DNA from: Anaerolineae bacterium
GTDB lineage: Bacteria > Chloroflexota > Anaerolineae > Promineifilales > Promineifilaceae
Length of the DNA stretch: 64,000 bases
Assembly (NCBI GenBank): GCA_023382655.1
Contig: JAHDWK010000036.1
Location: 1-64,000 of the forward strand
Direction of reading: 5' to 3'
The position numbers and the translations under genes are program-made. Position 1 is the stretch's first letter; every line of letters starts with the position of its first letter. This document shows, one piece after another, positions 8,504 to 16,771 of this stretch. A model generated the notes under the pieces. The model was not told the DNA's origin, searched no databases, and saw only the letters and a list, made by a program, of their open reading frames with translations.

Positions 8504-9586
8504 ATGGTCATCAACACGGTTACACAACTGGCTATCTACTCCCTCATAGTGGGATTCATCATCACCTTTGTGGTGATCAGCGGTTTTGCTTACACCACCT
8601 TGCTGGAGCGCAAATTGCTGGCGCGCCTGCAAGTGCGCATTGGTCCCAATCGCGCCGGTTACATCCCCCTACCCACACGGGGTGGCAAAGAGCGGCGTAT
8701 TTTGGGTGGTTTTATGCAACCCGCCGCCGACGCCGTCAAGCTCTTCTTCAAAGAGGATATGACGCCCGTCATGGTAGATAAATTGACCTACTTTCTGGCC
8801 CCCATCATCACCGTCATCCCGGCGATCTTCATCCTGGCGGTCATTCCCTGGGCCGGCAACATCCCCCTTATCACACCGGAAAACCGGGATTATTTTGCCA
8901 TCGCGCCGGGCATTAATGTGGGTGTGCTGTTCATTTTAGCCATTACCTCCATCAGCGTGTATGGTGTGGTGTTGGCCGGGTGGTCATCCAACAGTAAGTA
9001 TGCCGTGCTGGGTGGTATTCGCGCTTCCGCGCAAATGATCAGCTATGAACTGGCCATGGGGATGACGGTGTTGGTCCCCGTGATGCTGGCAAACTCAATG
9101 GATTTGGGCGTGATTGTGGCCGGGCAACGGGGCATGTGGTACGTTTTCTTGCAGCCGATTGCCGCCCTGGTGTTCTGGATTGCGGCGCTGGCCGAATTGC
9201 AGCGCGCCCCTTTTGACCTGCTGGAAGCAGAACAAGAACTCTCTGCCGGGTTTACAGTGGAATACAGCAGTATGCGTTTTGGCATGTTTTTCATGGCCGA
9301 ATACATGAAAATGATTATCTTTTGCGCCCTCTTTGCCGTCTTTTTCCTGGGCGGTTATCGTGGCCCCTTTGTGGATCAGGTACCGGCATTGGGCTTTGTC
9401 TACACCACAATAAAGATCATCCTGGGTCTGTGTGTCATGATCTGGATTCGGGCCTCCTTGCCCCGCCTGCGTTATGACCAACTGATGTCTTTTGGCTGGA
9501 AAGTGTTACTGCCCCTTTCGGTGGTTAATTTTGTCATTGTGGCCGTGATGATTGTGTTGGTGGAAGAGGGTGTGTTTGGTTTCTAA
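8504..9586 (+). CDS. nuoH: NADH-quinone oxidoreductase subunit H
   Basis: This is a membrane subunit of complex I that helps form the quinone-access channel and links the peripheral arm to the antiporter-like subunits. The 360-residue protein has about eight membrane segments. It has the conserved ERKLLARLQVRIGPNRAG loop near residues 30-47 and the acidic AELQRAPFDLLEAEQEL loop near residues 226-242. An AAAGAGGAAAC ribosome site lies upstream. A strong hairpin directly follows the stop codon. Confidence 0.97.
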   Translation: MVINTVTQLAIYSLIVGFIITFVVISGFAYTTLLERKLLARLQVRIGPNRAGYIPLPTRGGKERRILGGFMQPAADAVKLFFKEDMTPVMVDKLTYFLAPIITVIPAIFILAVIPWAGNIPLITPENRDYFAIAPGINVGVLFILAITSISVYGVVLAGWSSNSKYAVLGGIRASAQMISYELAMGMTVLVPVMLANSMDLGVIVAGQRGMWYVFLQPIAALVFWIAALAELQRAPFDLLEAEQELSAGFTVEYSSMRFGMFFMAEYMKMIIFCALFAVFFLGGYRGPFVDQVPALGFVYTTIKIILGLCVMIWIRASLPRLRYDQLMSFGWKVLLPLSVVNFVIVAVMIVLVEEGVFGF

Positions 9587-9635
9587 GATGTTGAGGAGGG
9601 CTATTGACATCAATAGCCCTCCTCAACATCTTTTT
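9587..9635 (+). terminator. Perfect 20-bp stem with T-run inside the nuo operon
   Basis: Positions 9587-9606 pair perfectly with 9611-9630 around an ACAT loop, followed by TTTTT. By sequence this is a textbook intrinsic terminator immediately after the nuoH stop, yet nuoI starts 17 bases later on the same strand. It may be a leaky terminator, a processing or stability element, or a repeat copy without function. Confidence 0.7.
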
Positions 9636-9646
9636 GGAGATTTTGC

Positions 9647-10147
9647 ATGATTGGTGAAATTGTCAAAGGTCTGGGCACTACGTTGAAGCATCTGTTTCAA
9701 CCCCCGGTCACCATTCAATATCCGGAAGTGAAACGGCCGGTGCGCTATCGTTTTAAGGGTCGCCATGAATTGAAGCGGTATGATAACGGGCTGGAAAAGT
9801 GCATTGGCTGTTCGTTGTGTGCGGCGGCCTGCCCGGCCGATGCTATCTTTGTGGAAGCGGCGGAAAATACAGACGAGACGCGGTATTCACCCGGCGAGCG
9901 GTATGCCAGCACCTATGAGATTAACATGCTGCGCTGCATCTTCTGTGGCTACTGCGAAGATGCCTGCCCCACCGAGGCGATTGTGCTGGAACACAATTAT
10001 GAGTTGAGTTTTTATGACCGGGCCAGCGCTATTTATACCAAAGATATGTTGATTGTGGATGTGCCGATCAACGGCCGTCCTACCCCACAACAGGTAGAAC
10101 CGGGGGTGTTTACCCGCTCTATTCCTGATATGGAGAACCCGAAGTAA
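9647..10147 (+). CDS. nuoI: NADH-quinone oxidoreductase subunit I
   Basis: NuoI holds the two 4Fe-4S clusters N6a and N6b that pass electrons to NuoB. The 166-residue protein has both ferredoxin motifs: Cys52, 55, 58 and 62 ([12 protein letters not shown]), and Cys97, 100, 103 and 107 ([12 protein letters not shown]). It lies 60 bases after nuoH, past a terminator-like hairpin, and is separated from nuoJ by another inverted repeat. Confidence 0.97.
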   Translation: MIGEIVKGLGTTLKHLFQPPVTIQYPEVKRPVRYRFKGRHELKRYDNGLEKCIGCSLCAAACPADAIFVEAAENTDETRYSPGERYASTYEINMLRCIFCGYCEDACPTEAIVLEHNYELSFYDRASAIYTKDMLIVDVPINGRPTPQQVEPGVFTRSIPDMENPK

Positions 10148-10209
10148 GTTGGTAGTAGGCGATTTATCGCCGTTTGCAGAAGGGGCGATAAATCGCCCAC
10201 TACGAACTT
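10146..10209. repeat. Long inverted repeat between nuoI and nuoJ
   Basis: AAGTTGGTAGTAGGCGATTT on the left and its near complement ending in CACTACGAACTT on the right form a stem of about 26 bases around a roughly 12-base loop, with a few mismatches. It fills nearly the whole gap, and nuoJ starts 14 bases after it. There is no T-run, so a stability or processing role is more likely than termination. Confidence 0.6.
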
Positions 10210-10222
10210 GAGAGGTAAGGAC

Positions 10223-10750
10223 ATGGGAGATCCGCTGGTATTTGGCATTTTGGCGATTGTGGCGATTGTGGCGGCGTTGATGATGGTGACGAGCCACAAC
10301 TCGGTTCACAGTGCATTGTGGTTGGTATTAAATTTTGCCACGATAGCCGTTTTTTATGTGATATTGAACGCGCCATTTATCGCTATGGTACAGATTACGG
10401 TGTATGCCGGGGCGATCATGGTGCTGTTTTTGTTTGTGATTATGCTTTTGGGCGCGGAACAACTGCGCGGGGCAGGGGCAGGGGTCAGTTCTCGTGGCGA
10501 GCGGTTTCATCAGGGAGTCGCGGTAGTTTTAGGGGTGCTGTTGGTCACGGCCGTGACCCTGGCGTTGATGAATGGTGGCGGCGGGGATACGGCCGTGCCC
10601 ACCATGCCCATCACCAGCCCCCAGGAATTGGGTCTCATCCTGTTTGAAACTTACGTCTTCCCCTTTGAAGTGACCGGCGTCTTGTTACTGGCGGCCATCA
10701 TTGGCGTGGCCATTTTCACACTCCGAAAAAAGCGAGGTACGGCCGTATGA
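10223..10750 (+). CDS. nuoJ: NADH-quinone oxidoreductase subunit J
   Basis: NuoJ is a membrane subunit between the quinone-channel and antiporter-like parts of complex I. The 175-residue protein has about five membrane segments, including the conserved [16 protein letters not shown] stretch near residues 56-71. The ATG at 10223 with AGAGGTAAGGA upstream is preferred over an in-frame TTG 15 bases earlier. The stop overlaps the start of nuoK by four bases (ATGA), so the two are translationally coupled. Confidence 0.95.
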   Translation: MGDPLVFGILAIVAIVAALMMVTSHNSVHSALWLVLNFATIAVFYVILNAPFIAMVQITVYAGAIMVLFLFVIMLLGAEQLRGAGAGVSSRGERFHQGVAVVLGVLLVTAVTLALMNGGGGDTAVPTMPITSPQELGLILFETYVFPFEVTGVLLLAAIIGVAIFTLRKKRGTAV

Positions 10751-11052
10751 CTGTAACCATTGATTGGTACGTGGCCCTCAGCGCCATCTTGTTCACCATC
10801 GGCGCGCTTGGCGTTTTACTGCGCCGCAGCGCCATCATCGTCTTCATGTGCATCGAGTTGATGCTCAACTCCGCCAACCTGCTCTTTGTCGCCTTTGCTC
10901 GCTCTTTAGGCGATTTACATGGGCAAGTGTTGGTCTTTTTTGTCATCGTGGTGGCGGCGGCCGAAGTGGCTGTGGGCCTGGCACTGATCGTCACCATCTT
11001 CCGCACCAAACGTAGCATCAACATTGACGAAATCAACCTGTTGAAGGGATAG
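10747..11052 (+). CDS. nuoK: NADH-quinone oxidoreductase subunit K
   Basis: NuoK is a small antiporter-related membrane subunit of complex I that takes part in proton translocation. The 101-residue protein has three membrane segments. It has the conserved acidic residue in [15 protein letters not shown] near residues 34-48 and a second in [11 protein letters not shown] near residues 70-80. It overlaps nuoJ by four bases. A palindromic repeat separates it from nuoL. Confidence 0.96.
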   Translation: MTVTIDWYVALSAILFTIGALGVLLRRSAIIVFMCIELMLNSANLLFVAFARSLGDLHGQVLVFFVIVVAAAEVAVGLALIVTIFRTKRSINIDEINLLKG

Positions 11053-11057
11053 AGAAC

Positions 11058-11091
11058 AGACATCCGATTTTTTGAAAAAAATCGGATGTCT
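11058..11091. repeat. AGACATCCGATTT palindrome, copy 1
   Basis: AGACATCCGATTT faces AAATCGGATGTCT around a TTTTGAAAA-type centre, giving a 34-base palindrome. A second copy (33 bases) lies 43 kb away at 54819-54851 and differs in the upper stem by a base pair change that keeps pairing. The nuoL start at 11086 lies inside the right arm. Confidence 0.75.
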
Positions 11092-13332
11092 CGCGTAATT
11101 ATGGAAGCATTATTTGGTTTAGCCCCCCTCATTCTGGTCCTTCCCATTATTGGCGTCCTGTTCAACGGGCTGGTTGGGCGGCGCTTTGTGGATCATGACC
11201 GGAAAACCGGTGAACGCTGGTCAGGCTGGTTTGCCACCATCATGGCTCTCAGCGCCTTTGTCGTTGCCGTGCTGCTCAATCTAGCCCTGCACGCCAACCA
11301 TTTCCACGCCGAGACCGTGCTGTTGTGGGATTGGATCGTCATACCCGGACAGGGCCTTTCCATACCTTGGGCCATGCAAATTGACACCCTTTCCGTGACC
11401 ATGATGCTGGTCGTCACCGGCGTCGGCTCCATCATCCATATCTACTCCATCGGCTACATGCACGGCGACCCCGATTATTCGCGCTACTTCGCCTATCTCA
11501 ACCTCTTCCTCTTTTTCATGCTCATCCTGGTCGCCGGTAACAACTACCTGGTGCTGTTTGTCGGCTGGGAAGGGGTTGGTTTGTGCTCCTACCTGCTCAT
11601 CGGCTTCTGGCATGAACGGCTGGCCAAAGATGGCACGATGAAAAACGCCCACGCCGCCCGTAAAGCCATGATCGCCAACCGCGTCGGCGACGCCGCCATG
11701 ATTTTGGGCATCATCCTCACCTTCTGGGTCTTTGGCAGCGTGGAATTTAACCACGTTTTTGCAGAAGCCATCCATATTTTTGAATCTCACGAAGAGGTGG
11801 TGACACTGGTAGGCACAAACATCGAAATGGCCTTCAGCACCGCATTATTTGCCATCACCATCCTCTTTTTGATTGCCGCCACCGGTAAATCTGCCCAATT
11901 GGTACTGCACGTCTGGCTGCCCGACGCTATGGCCGGCCCCACCCCTGCCTCCGCCCTCATCCACGCCGCTACGATGGTCACCTCTGGCATTTACCTGATT
12001 GTGCGCAGCAACGTATTGTATGAAATCTCTCGCGCGCTTTCTCTGGCGAGTGAGACTATTTCCTCATCTGATATTGTGGCCCTGGTGGGGGCCAGCACGG
12101 CGCTCTATGCCGGTCTTATCGCCTTCACCCAATATGACATCAAAAAAGTGCTGGCCTACTCCACCGTCAGCCAGCTTGGTTTTATGATTGCCGCCGCCGG
12201 CATGGGTGCGTATGTGGCTGCCATGTTCCACCTGATTACCCATGCTTTTTTCAAAGCCCTGCTCTTTATGGCCGCCGGTTCCGTCATTCATGGCATGGAA
12301 CACGGCCACCACGAGGTTTCCCACGGGCATCACGGCCATGATGATGACGGCTTCGATCCCCAAGATATGCGCTACATGGGCGGTTTGCGCAAGTTGATGC
12401 CGGTCACGTTCTGGACGTATCTGGTGGGCGCGCTGGCGCTGGCGGGCATTTTCCCCTTTGCCGGGTTCTGGTCAAAGGACGAGATTCTGGCCCACGCCAA
12501 CGCCAATCAGGATGAATATGGTCTGTTCCTGGTCATGTTTAGTATGTTGTTGCTGGCGGCCGTATGCACCGCGTTTTACATGGGGCGGCAGTTGCGCATG
12601 GTGTTTTGGGGAAGCCCACGCCACGAAGCGGCTGCCCACGCCCACGAAAGCTCGCCGATTATGACCTTCCCGCTGGTGTTGTTGGCCGCTTTTGGCACAT
12701 TGGCCGGGTTGTTCAACCTACCCAAAATTTTGGGCTGGGAGTTCGGGTGGACGCTGGTCTTAGAACATTGGCTAGAACATTCCATTCAAACTTTTGAGTT
12801 AATGGAAGAAGGCATACTGGCTCATACGCCACATACCCCCACCTCATTGATTCTGGCGGTAGCGGCGCTGTCCTTGATCCTGGCCTTGTTATCTTTAGGG
12901 CTAGCATTCTATGTCTACCGGGACAAACCGAAAACGGCGGCCGATCCCGACCCAACACAGAAGATTCCGGGTTTGTGGGGGGTATTCGGCCGTTTGCCCA
13001 TAGACACGTTTTACATGAGCCTGCTCATCCCCTGGTTCAACCGGTTTTCCGACTGGTTGGGCCATAAGTTTGAGTGGAGCTTCTGGCATGACTTTTTCCA
13101 CGAGCGGGTCATCCGCGACACGTTTGTCTGGTTTGCCGACCTGAGCGCCAACGTGCTGGACGCGCAAGGCGTAGACGGTATCGTCAACGGCCTGGGCAGC
13201 GTCACCCGCTGGCTGGCCGATGGCATCCGCGTATCACAAACCGGCTATGCCCGCACGTATGCGCTCAGTGTTTTTCTAGGTGCGGTGGCATTACTAATTT
13301 ATTTTCTATGGCCTTATGTTATGGGGCGGTAA
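11086..13332 (+). CDS. nuoL: NADH-quinone oxidoreductase subunit L
   Basis: This is the largest antiporter-like proton-pumping subunit of complex I, with the long C-terminal lateral helix. The protein has 748 residues, somewhat longer than the usual 610-660. It has many membrane segments and the conserved GWEGVGLCSYLLIGFW near residues 161-176. It contains a histidine-rich loop at about residues 400-420 (HGHHEVSHGHHGHDDD). The start may instead be the ATG at 11101, because the 11086 ATG sits inside a hairpin and lacks a clear ribosome site. Confidence 0.95.
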   Translation: MSRVIMEALFGLAPLILVLPIIGVLFNGLVGRRFVDHDRKTGERWSGWFATIMALSAFVVAVLLNLALHANHFHAETVLLWDWIVIPGQGLSIPWAMQIDTLSVTMMLVVTGVGSIIHIYSIGYMHGDPDYSRYFAYLNLFLFFMLILVAGNNYLVLFVGWEGVGLCSYLLIGFWHERLAKDGTMKNAHAARKAMIANRVGDAAMILGIILTFWVFGSVEFNHVFAEAIHIFESHEEVVTLVGTNIEMAFSTALFAITILFLIAATGKSAQLVLHVWLPDAMAGPTPASALIHAATMVTSGIYLIVRSNVLYEISRALSLASETISSSDIVALVGASTALYAGLIAFTQYDIKKVLAYSTVSQLGFMIAAAGMGAYVAAMFHLITHAFFKALLFMAAGSVIHGMEHGHHEVSHGHHGHDDDGFDPQDMRYMGGLRKLMPVTFWTYLVGALALAGIFPFAGFWSKDEILAHANANQDEYGLFLVMFSMLLLAAVCTAFYMGRQLRMVFWGSPRHEAAAHAHESSPIMTFPLVLLAAFGTLAGLFNLPKILGWEFGWTLVLEHWLEHSIQTFELMEEGILAHTPHTPTSLILAVAALSLILALLSLGLAFYVYRDKPKTAADPDPTQKIPGLWGVFGRLPIDTFYMSLLIPWFNRFSDWLGHKFEWSFWHDFFHERVIRDTFVWFADLSANVLDAQGVDGIVNGLGSVTRWLADGIRVSQTGYARTYALSVFLGAVALLIYFLWPYVMGR

Positions 13333-13353
13333 CACAGGTTAGAAACCTGTGTT
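13331..13353. repeat. Perfect hairpin between nuoL and nuoM
   Basis: AACACAGGTT and AACCTGTGTT form a 10-bp perfect stem around AGA and overlap the last bases of the nuoL stop codon. The GGTTAGAAACC core is shared with the reverse strand of the nuoA leader hairpin (1057-1078). Confidence 0.6.
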
Positions 13354-13369
13354 ACGGTTTGGAGAAGCA

Positions 13370-14911
13370 ATGGAAAGCGAATTCAACGGTCTATTAACCT
13401 TACTCACTTTCTTCCCGTTGGTGGGTGTCCTGATCTTGCTGCTGTGGCGCGGCGTCACGGATACACAGATCAAGTGGACGGCGATTATCACCTCGGCCGT
13501 GACCCTGGTTTTATCGGTGGTGGTGCTGGCCTCATTCCGTGCGGGCGATCCCGGCTTGCAGATGGTGGATCATGTGGCCTGGATTCCCTCCTGGGGTATA
13601 TCCTACTACATGGGCATAGATGGCATCAGCATCTTGATGGTGCTGCTGACGACCATTATCTCGCTGCTGGCCATTATCTCCTCGTGGAGCGCCATTGAAA
13701 CGCAGGTGAAGCAGTATTACATCTTCATGCTGCTGCTGCAAGTGGGTATGATGGGCGTCTTCCTGGCGCAGGATTTGTTCCTGTTTTACATCTTCTGGGA
13801 GTTCACGCTGGTGCCCATGTATTTCCTGATCGGGATTTGGGGCGGCGGCCGACGCGTCTATGCCGCGATCAAGTTTTTCCTGTACACCATGGCCGGGTCG
13901 CTGCTGATGCTGCTGGCAATTTTGTATATGGGGCTGCAAACAAACCCCATCACCTTTGCCATCCCGGACTTGATTGCCCAGCGGGGGACGTTTGCGGGTG
14001 TGCAAAACATCTTGTTCATTGGCTTTTTTGTGGCTTTTGCCATCAAAGTGCCCCTTTTCCCCTTCCATTCCTGGCTGCCGGACGCACATACGGAAGCGCC
14101 CACGGCCGGTTCCGTCATCCTGGCCGGTATTTTGCTGAAGATGGGTACCTATGGCCTGATTCGCTTTAATCTGCCCTTGTTCCCACAGGCATCGGCCGAT
14201 TTTGCGCCGTACATCGCGGTGCTGGCGATCATTGGCATCATCTACGGGGCCATTGTGGCCTTTGCCCAGAAGGACGTGAAGAAGCTGGTGGCGTATTCGT
14301 CTATCAGCCATCTGGGGTTTGTGGTGTTGGGCATTTTCTCGCTAACGGCCGCAGGCATTCAGGGCGGCATTTTGCAGGGTTTTAATCATGGCATTAGCTC
14401 CGGCGCGCTGTTTTTTATCGTCGGCATTTTGTATGAACAACGGCATACGCGGGAAATTAAGGAGTACGGTGGCGTCTGGAAGGTGATGCCCGTCTTCTCA
14501 GTGCTGACGCTGATCATCGTGTTGTCCAGCATGGGGCTGCCCGGTTTGAATGGCTTCGTAGGTGAATTCACCATTTTGCTCGGCTCGATGGGGGCGACGA
14601 CGTTTGCCCCGGCCTGGATTTATACGGCATTTGCGGTGACGGGGGTGATTTTGGCGGCCGTATACCTGCTGTGGATGTTCCAGCGGGTGTTCCTGGGGCC
14701 GGTGACAGTGGAAGCCAACAACCGGCTGCGGGACATCAACCGGCGCGACCTGTTTGTGATGTGCGTCTTTTTGCTGTTTGTCTTCTGGGTGGGCATTGCC
14801 CCGACCGGCTTCTTTAATCTGATGGACAGCAGCGTGACGACACTGCTGGCGGATATGAATGTGCCGGCACTGGCGCAGCGCGTGGCGAGCTTTGCTTTTT
14901 TGGGACAGTAA
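13370..14911 (+). CDS. nuoM: NADH-quinone oxidoreductase subunit M
   Basis: NuoM is the second large antiporter-like proton-pumping subunit. The protein has 513 residues and about 14 membrane segments, with FYIFWEFTLVPMYFLIG carrying the conserved Glu near residue 140 and a conserved Lys in FAIKVPLFPFHSWLPDAH. I chose the ATG at 13370 (GGAG five bases upstream) over an in-frame GTG at 13349. It is the last gene of the contiguous nuo block, because nuoN is found only 6.5 kb downstream. Confidence 0.96.
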   Translation: MESEFNGLLTLLTFFPLVGVLILLLWRGVTDTQIKWTAIITSAVTLVLSVVVLASFRAGDPGLQMVDHVAWIPSWGISYYMGIDGISILMVLLTTIISLLAIISSWSAIETQVKQYYIFMLLLQVGMMGVFLAQDLFLFYIFWEFTLVPMYFLIGIWGGGRRVYAAIKFFLYTMAGSLLMLLAILYMGLQTNPITFAIPDLIAQRGTFAGVQNILFIGFFVAFAIKVPLFPFHSWLPDAHTEAPTAGSVILAGILLKMGTYGLIRFNLPLFPQASADFAPYIAVLAIIGIIYGAIVAFAQKDVKKLVAYSSISHLGFVVLGIFSLTAAGIQGGILQGFNHGISSGALFFIVGILYEQRHTREIKEYGGVWKVMPVFSVLTLIIVLSSMGLPGLNGFVGEFTILLGSMGATTFAPAWIYTAFAVTGVILAAVYLLWMFQRVFLGPVTVEANNRLRDINRRDLFVMCVFLLFVFWVGIAPTGFFNLMDSSVTTLLADMNVPALAQRVASFAFLGQ

Positions 14912-14916
14912 AATGC

Positions 14917-14980
14917 AGTGCCAGGCAAGGGGCTATGCCGTGTTGATAAGCCAGATTGGTTTTACACCTTGCCCGGCACT
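14917..14980. repeat. AGTGCC-type inverted repeat after nuoM
   Basis: AGTGCCAGGCAAGG (14917-14930) pairs with CCTTGCCCGGCACT (14967-14980) at 13 of 14 positions. It is in the same family as 874-936, at the other end of the nuo block. It could mark a transcript end or a rearrangement boundary. Confidence 0.5.
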
Positions 14981-15004
14981 ACCGACCATCCCAAATAACA
15001 TACC

Positions 15005-15034
15005 TGGACACTTGATTATCTCGTCGAGTATACT
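15005..15034 (+). promoter_or_regulatory. Promoter giving a leaderless transcript
   Basis: TGGACA (15005-15010) and TATACT (15029-15034) are separated by 18 bases. The -10 box ends six bases before the ATG at 15041, so transcription should start at or next to the start codon. No ribosome site is present. Confidence 0.55.
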
Positions 15035-15040
15035 GCGGAT

Positions 15041-15376
15041 ATGACAGCGTTGATTCTGCCCAAAGTAAACGGGAATGACAGTTACACCGACATTGATGTT
15101 CAGGCATCGGTGATTTCTGCTGACACGGCCTGCCGCAAAGCCTCTTTTTTCCTGGCCATGAATGTTGGGCATCTGCTTCGTGCTGCAAATCCAAGACTTT
15201 TGCTTGATGACGATCTCCTCAAATGGCAATTGAATATCACTTTAACTTCGCCGCGAGGGGAAACACCGCAACAAATTGGGCAAATGTTCCTGGCTGCCTC
15301 TGACGGCTCTGTCTTGTTTGCTGATGAACTCATGCATACGTTAACCGCTCTGGACAATGCCCATTCTGTCGGTTGA
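15041..15376 (+). CDS. Hypothetical protein paired with a C39-like peptidase
   Basis: A 111-residue protein that I do not recognise. It is mostly hydrophilic, with no signal peptide or membrane segment visible. It starts directly at a predicted transcription start (leaderless), and its last 20 bases overlap the start of the C39-like gene, so the two are probably co-translated partners. It has no ACGGCCGT octamer. A partner or immunity-like role for the downstream enzyme is only a guess. Confidence 0.6.
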   Translation: MTALILPKVNGNDSYTDIDVQASVISADTACRKASFFLAMNVGHLLRAANPRLLLDDDLLKWQLNITLTSPRGETPQQIGQMFLAASDGSVLFADELMHTLTALDNAHSVG

Positions 15377-15809
15377 ACATTTCCCACAAGAAAGTGAGGC
15401 TGGTTGTCTAGCAGCCTGCTCACAAATGATATTGCGGTTTTGGGGGATCAAGAAAAGCCAGCGTTCACTTCACCGTCTATTCCAACCAACGCCATTCGGT
15501 GTGCCATTTTCACGCCTGACCCGATTGCAGCAGTTTGATGTGGTCGTCTCTATTCGTTCATTTGGTGATCAAAGCATACTCATTGAAGCTATTGATCAAC
15601 AGACACCCCCTGTCGTCTTTTTGAGAACACAATTCCTTCCCTATTGGCAAGCAGATACCCAACACGCGATTGTGGTTGTGGGGTATGACAACGCCAACTT
15701 TTTTGTCAATGACCCGGCATTCAACCAGGCGCCTCTGGTTGTGCCTGTAGCTTCATTGCTGTTGGCCTGGGATGGCATGGATTATGCCTACGCGCTCATC
15801 ACGCGCTGA
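15357..15809 (+). CDS. C39-like cysteine peptidase family protein
   Basis: The 150-residue protein looks like a free-standing papain-like or C39-type peptidase domain. It has a candidate catalytic Cys in the early ESEAGCLAACSQMI motif near residues 12-25, a candidate His in TQHAIVVVGYD near residues 102-112, and an Asn-Asp-Pro (NDPAF) near residues 118-122 at the usual place of the third residue. It lacks the transporter domains with which C39 domains often occur and has no signal peptide. Its start lies inside the preceding small gene. The substrate is unknown. Confidence 0.65.
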   Translation: MPILSVEHFPQESEAGCLAACSQMILRFWGIKKSQRSLHRLFQPTPFGVPFSRLTRLQQFDVVVSIRSFGDQSILIEAIDQQTPPVVFLRTQFLPYWQADTQHAIVVVGYDNANFFVNDPAFNQAPLVVPVASLLLAWDGMDYAYALITR

Positions 15810-15824
15810 TGTCAGGAAAATAAG

Positions 15825-16625
15825 ATGGCGGAATCTGTTTGTTTTGTGCATGTGAGTGATACGCATTTTGGGCCGACGGTGGATTACGGCCGTGACCATC
15901 ACCTCTCCTACCCCTGCGCCGTCAAACTGGTGGAGGTCATCAATTCCCTGCCGATGCGCCCGGATTTTGTGGTGCATACGGGGGATGTGACCACCAACCC
16001 GGACGAAGCAGCCTATGCCCTGGCGCGAGAAGTGTTTGCCGGGCTGCGTGTACCCTGTTACTTTGTAACCGGCAACCATGATTTGTCATGGCTGATCCGG
16101 CAATATCTCCCAATGGGGCCGCTGACGTGGCTGGTGGGTGACCCGAATGTGCTGTGTTATCGCTTTGAGGTGAAGGGGTATCGTTTTTTGGTGTTAGACG
16201 GCCGTGCCCCTGACCACCTCGATCCCCAGGGCCTGCTATCCGAGGAGCAACTTGAGATTGTGCGGCAGGAAACGACGCCGGACGGCCCACCATTGACCGT
16301 ATTTGTCCATTTCCCGGTATGGCCGCTCAACTCCCCCTGGATGGACGCCAATATGCTCATTTTGAACGGCGAAAAGCTGCATGAGGCGCTCTTACCGGCA
16401 CGGGGGCGGCTGCGCGGCGTTTTTCATGGGCATGTCCACCAATCTATGCAAACAACACGCGATGGCATTGTGTACACGGCCGTGCCCTCCACCTACTCCC
16501 AATTCACCGCCTGGCCCACCGACCTGACCGCCGGGCACGATCCCGACTACCCGCCCGCTTTCAACATCGTCCAGTTATTGCCAGAACAGACAATTGTAAG
16601 GCAGCATGTGTTTGCACGGCCGTAG
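15825..16625 (+). CDS. Calcineurin-like metallophosphoesterase
   Basis: This is a 266-residue protein of the Icc/CpdA-type metallophosphoesterase family. The metal-binding motifs appear in order: SDTHFG with Asp12 and His14, HTGDVT near residue 52, GNHDL near residue 83, a His in FVHFPVW, and GHVHQ near residue 202. Family members hydrolyse phosphodiesters such as cyclic nucleotides, but the substrate cannot be told from sequence. It lies 15 bases after the C39-like gene and may be in the same transcript. It carries several ACGGCCGT octamers. Confidence 0.85.
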   Translation: MAESVCFVHVSDTHFGPTVDYGRDHHLSYPCAVKLVEVINSLPMRPDFVVHTGDVTTNPDEAAYALAREVFAGLRVPCYFVTGNHDLSWLIRQYLPMGPLTWLVGDPNVLCYRFEVKGYRFLVLDGRAPDHLDPQGLLSEEQLEIVRQETTPDGPPLTVFVHFPVWPLNSPWMDANMLILNGEKLHEALLPARGRLRGVFHGHVHQSMQTTRDGIVYTAVPSTYSQFTAWPTDLTAGHDPDYPPAFNIVQLLPEQTIVRQHVFARP

Positions 16626-16626
16626 T

Positions 16627-16735
16627 GCCGGTAATCGGTGAACGGTTATTGGTAGGGATCATCCGCTAAGGGCGCGAAGAAACGCGAAGATTTGCCAGAA
16701 AAAAATTCGGGCAATTCGGGTCATTCGTGGTCTCA
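16627..16735. repeat. Mixed intergenic repeat words
   Basis: The gap before the AtpF-like fragment holds GGTAATCGGTGAACGG words, a CGCGAAGAAACGCGAAG stretch and an ATTCGGGCAATTCGGGTCATTC stretch. Such word mixtures occur in many gaps of this window. No gene is seen here. Confidence 0.4.
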
Positions 16736-16751
16736 AAGCGGGTGGTATAAT
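16724..16751 (+). promoter_or_regulatory. Promoter with a consensus -10 box
   Basis: TATAAT at 16746-16751 is preceded at 16 bases by a weak -35 (TTCGTG). It drives the truncated AtpF-like reading frame and probably, by read-through, the molybdopterin oxidoreductase gene. Confidence 0.5.
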
Positions 16752-16771
16752 GTCAGCCAATTGGAGGTGAT

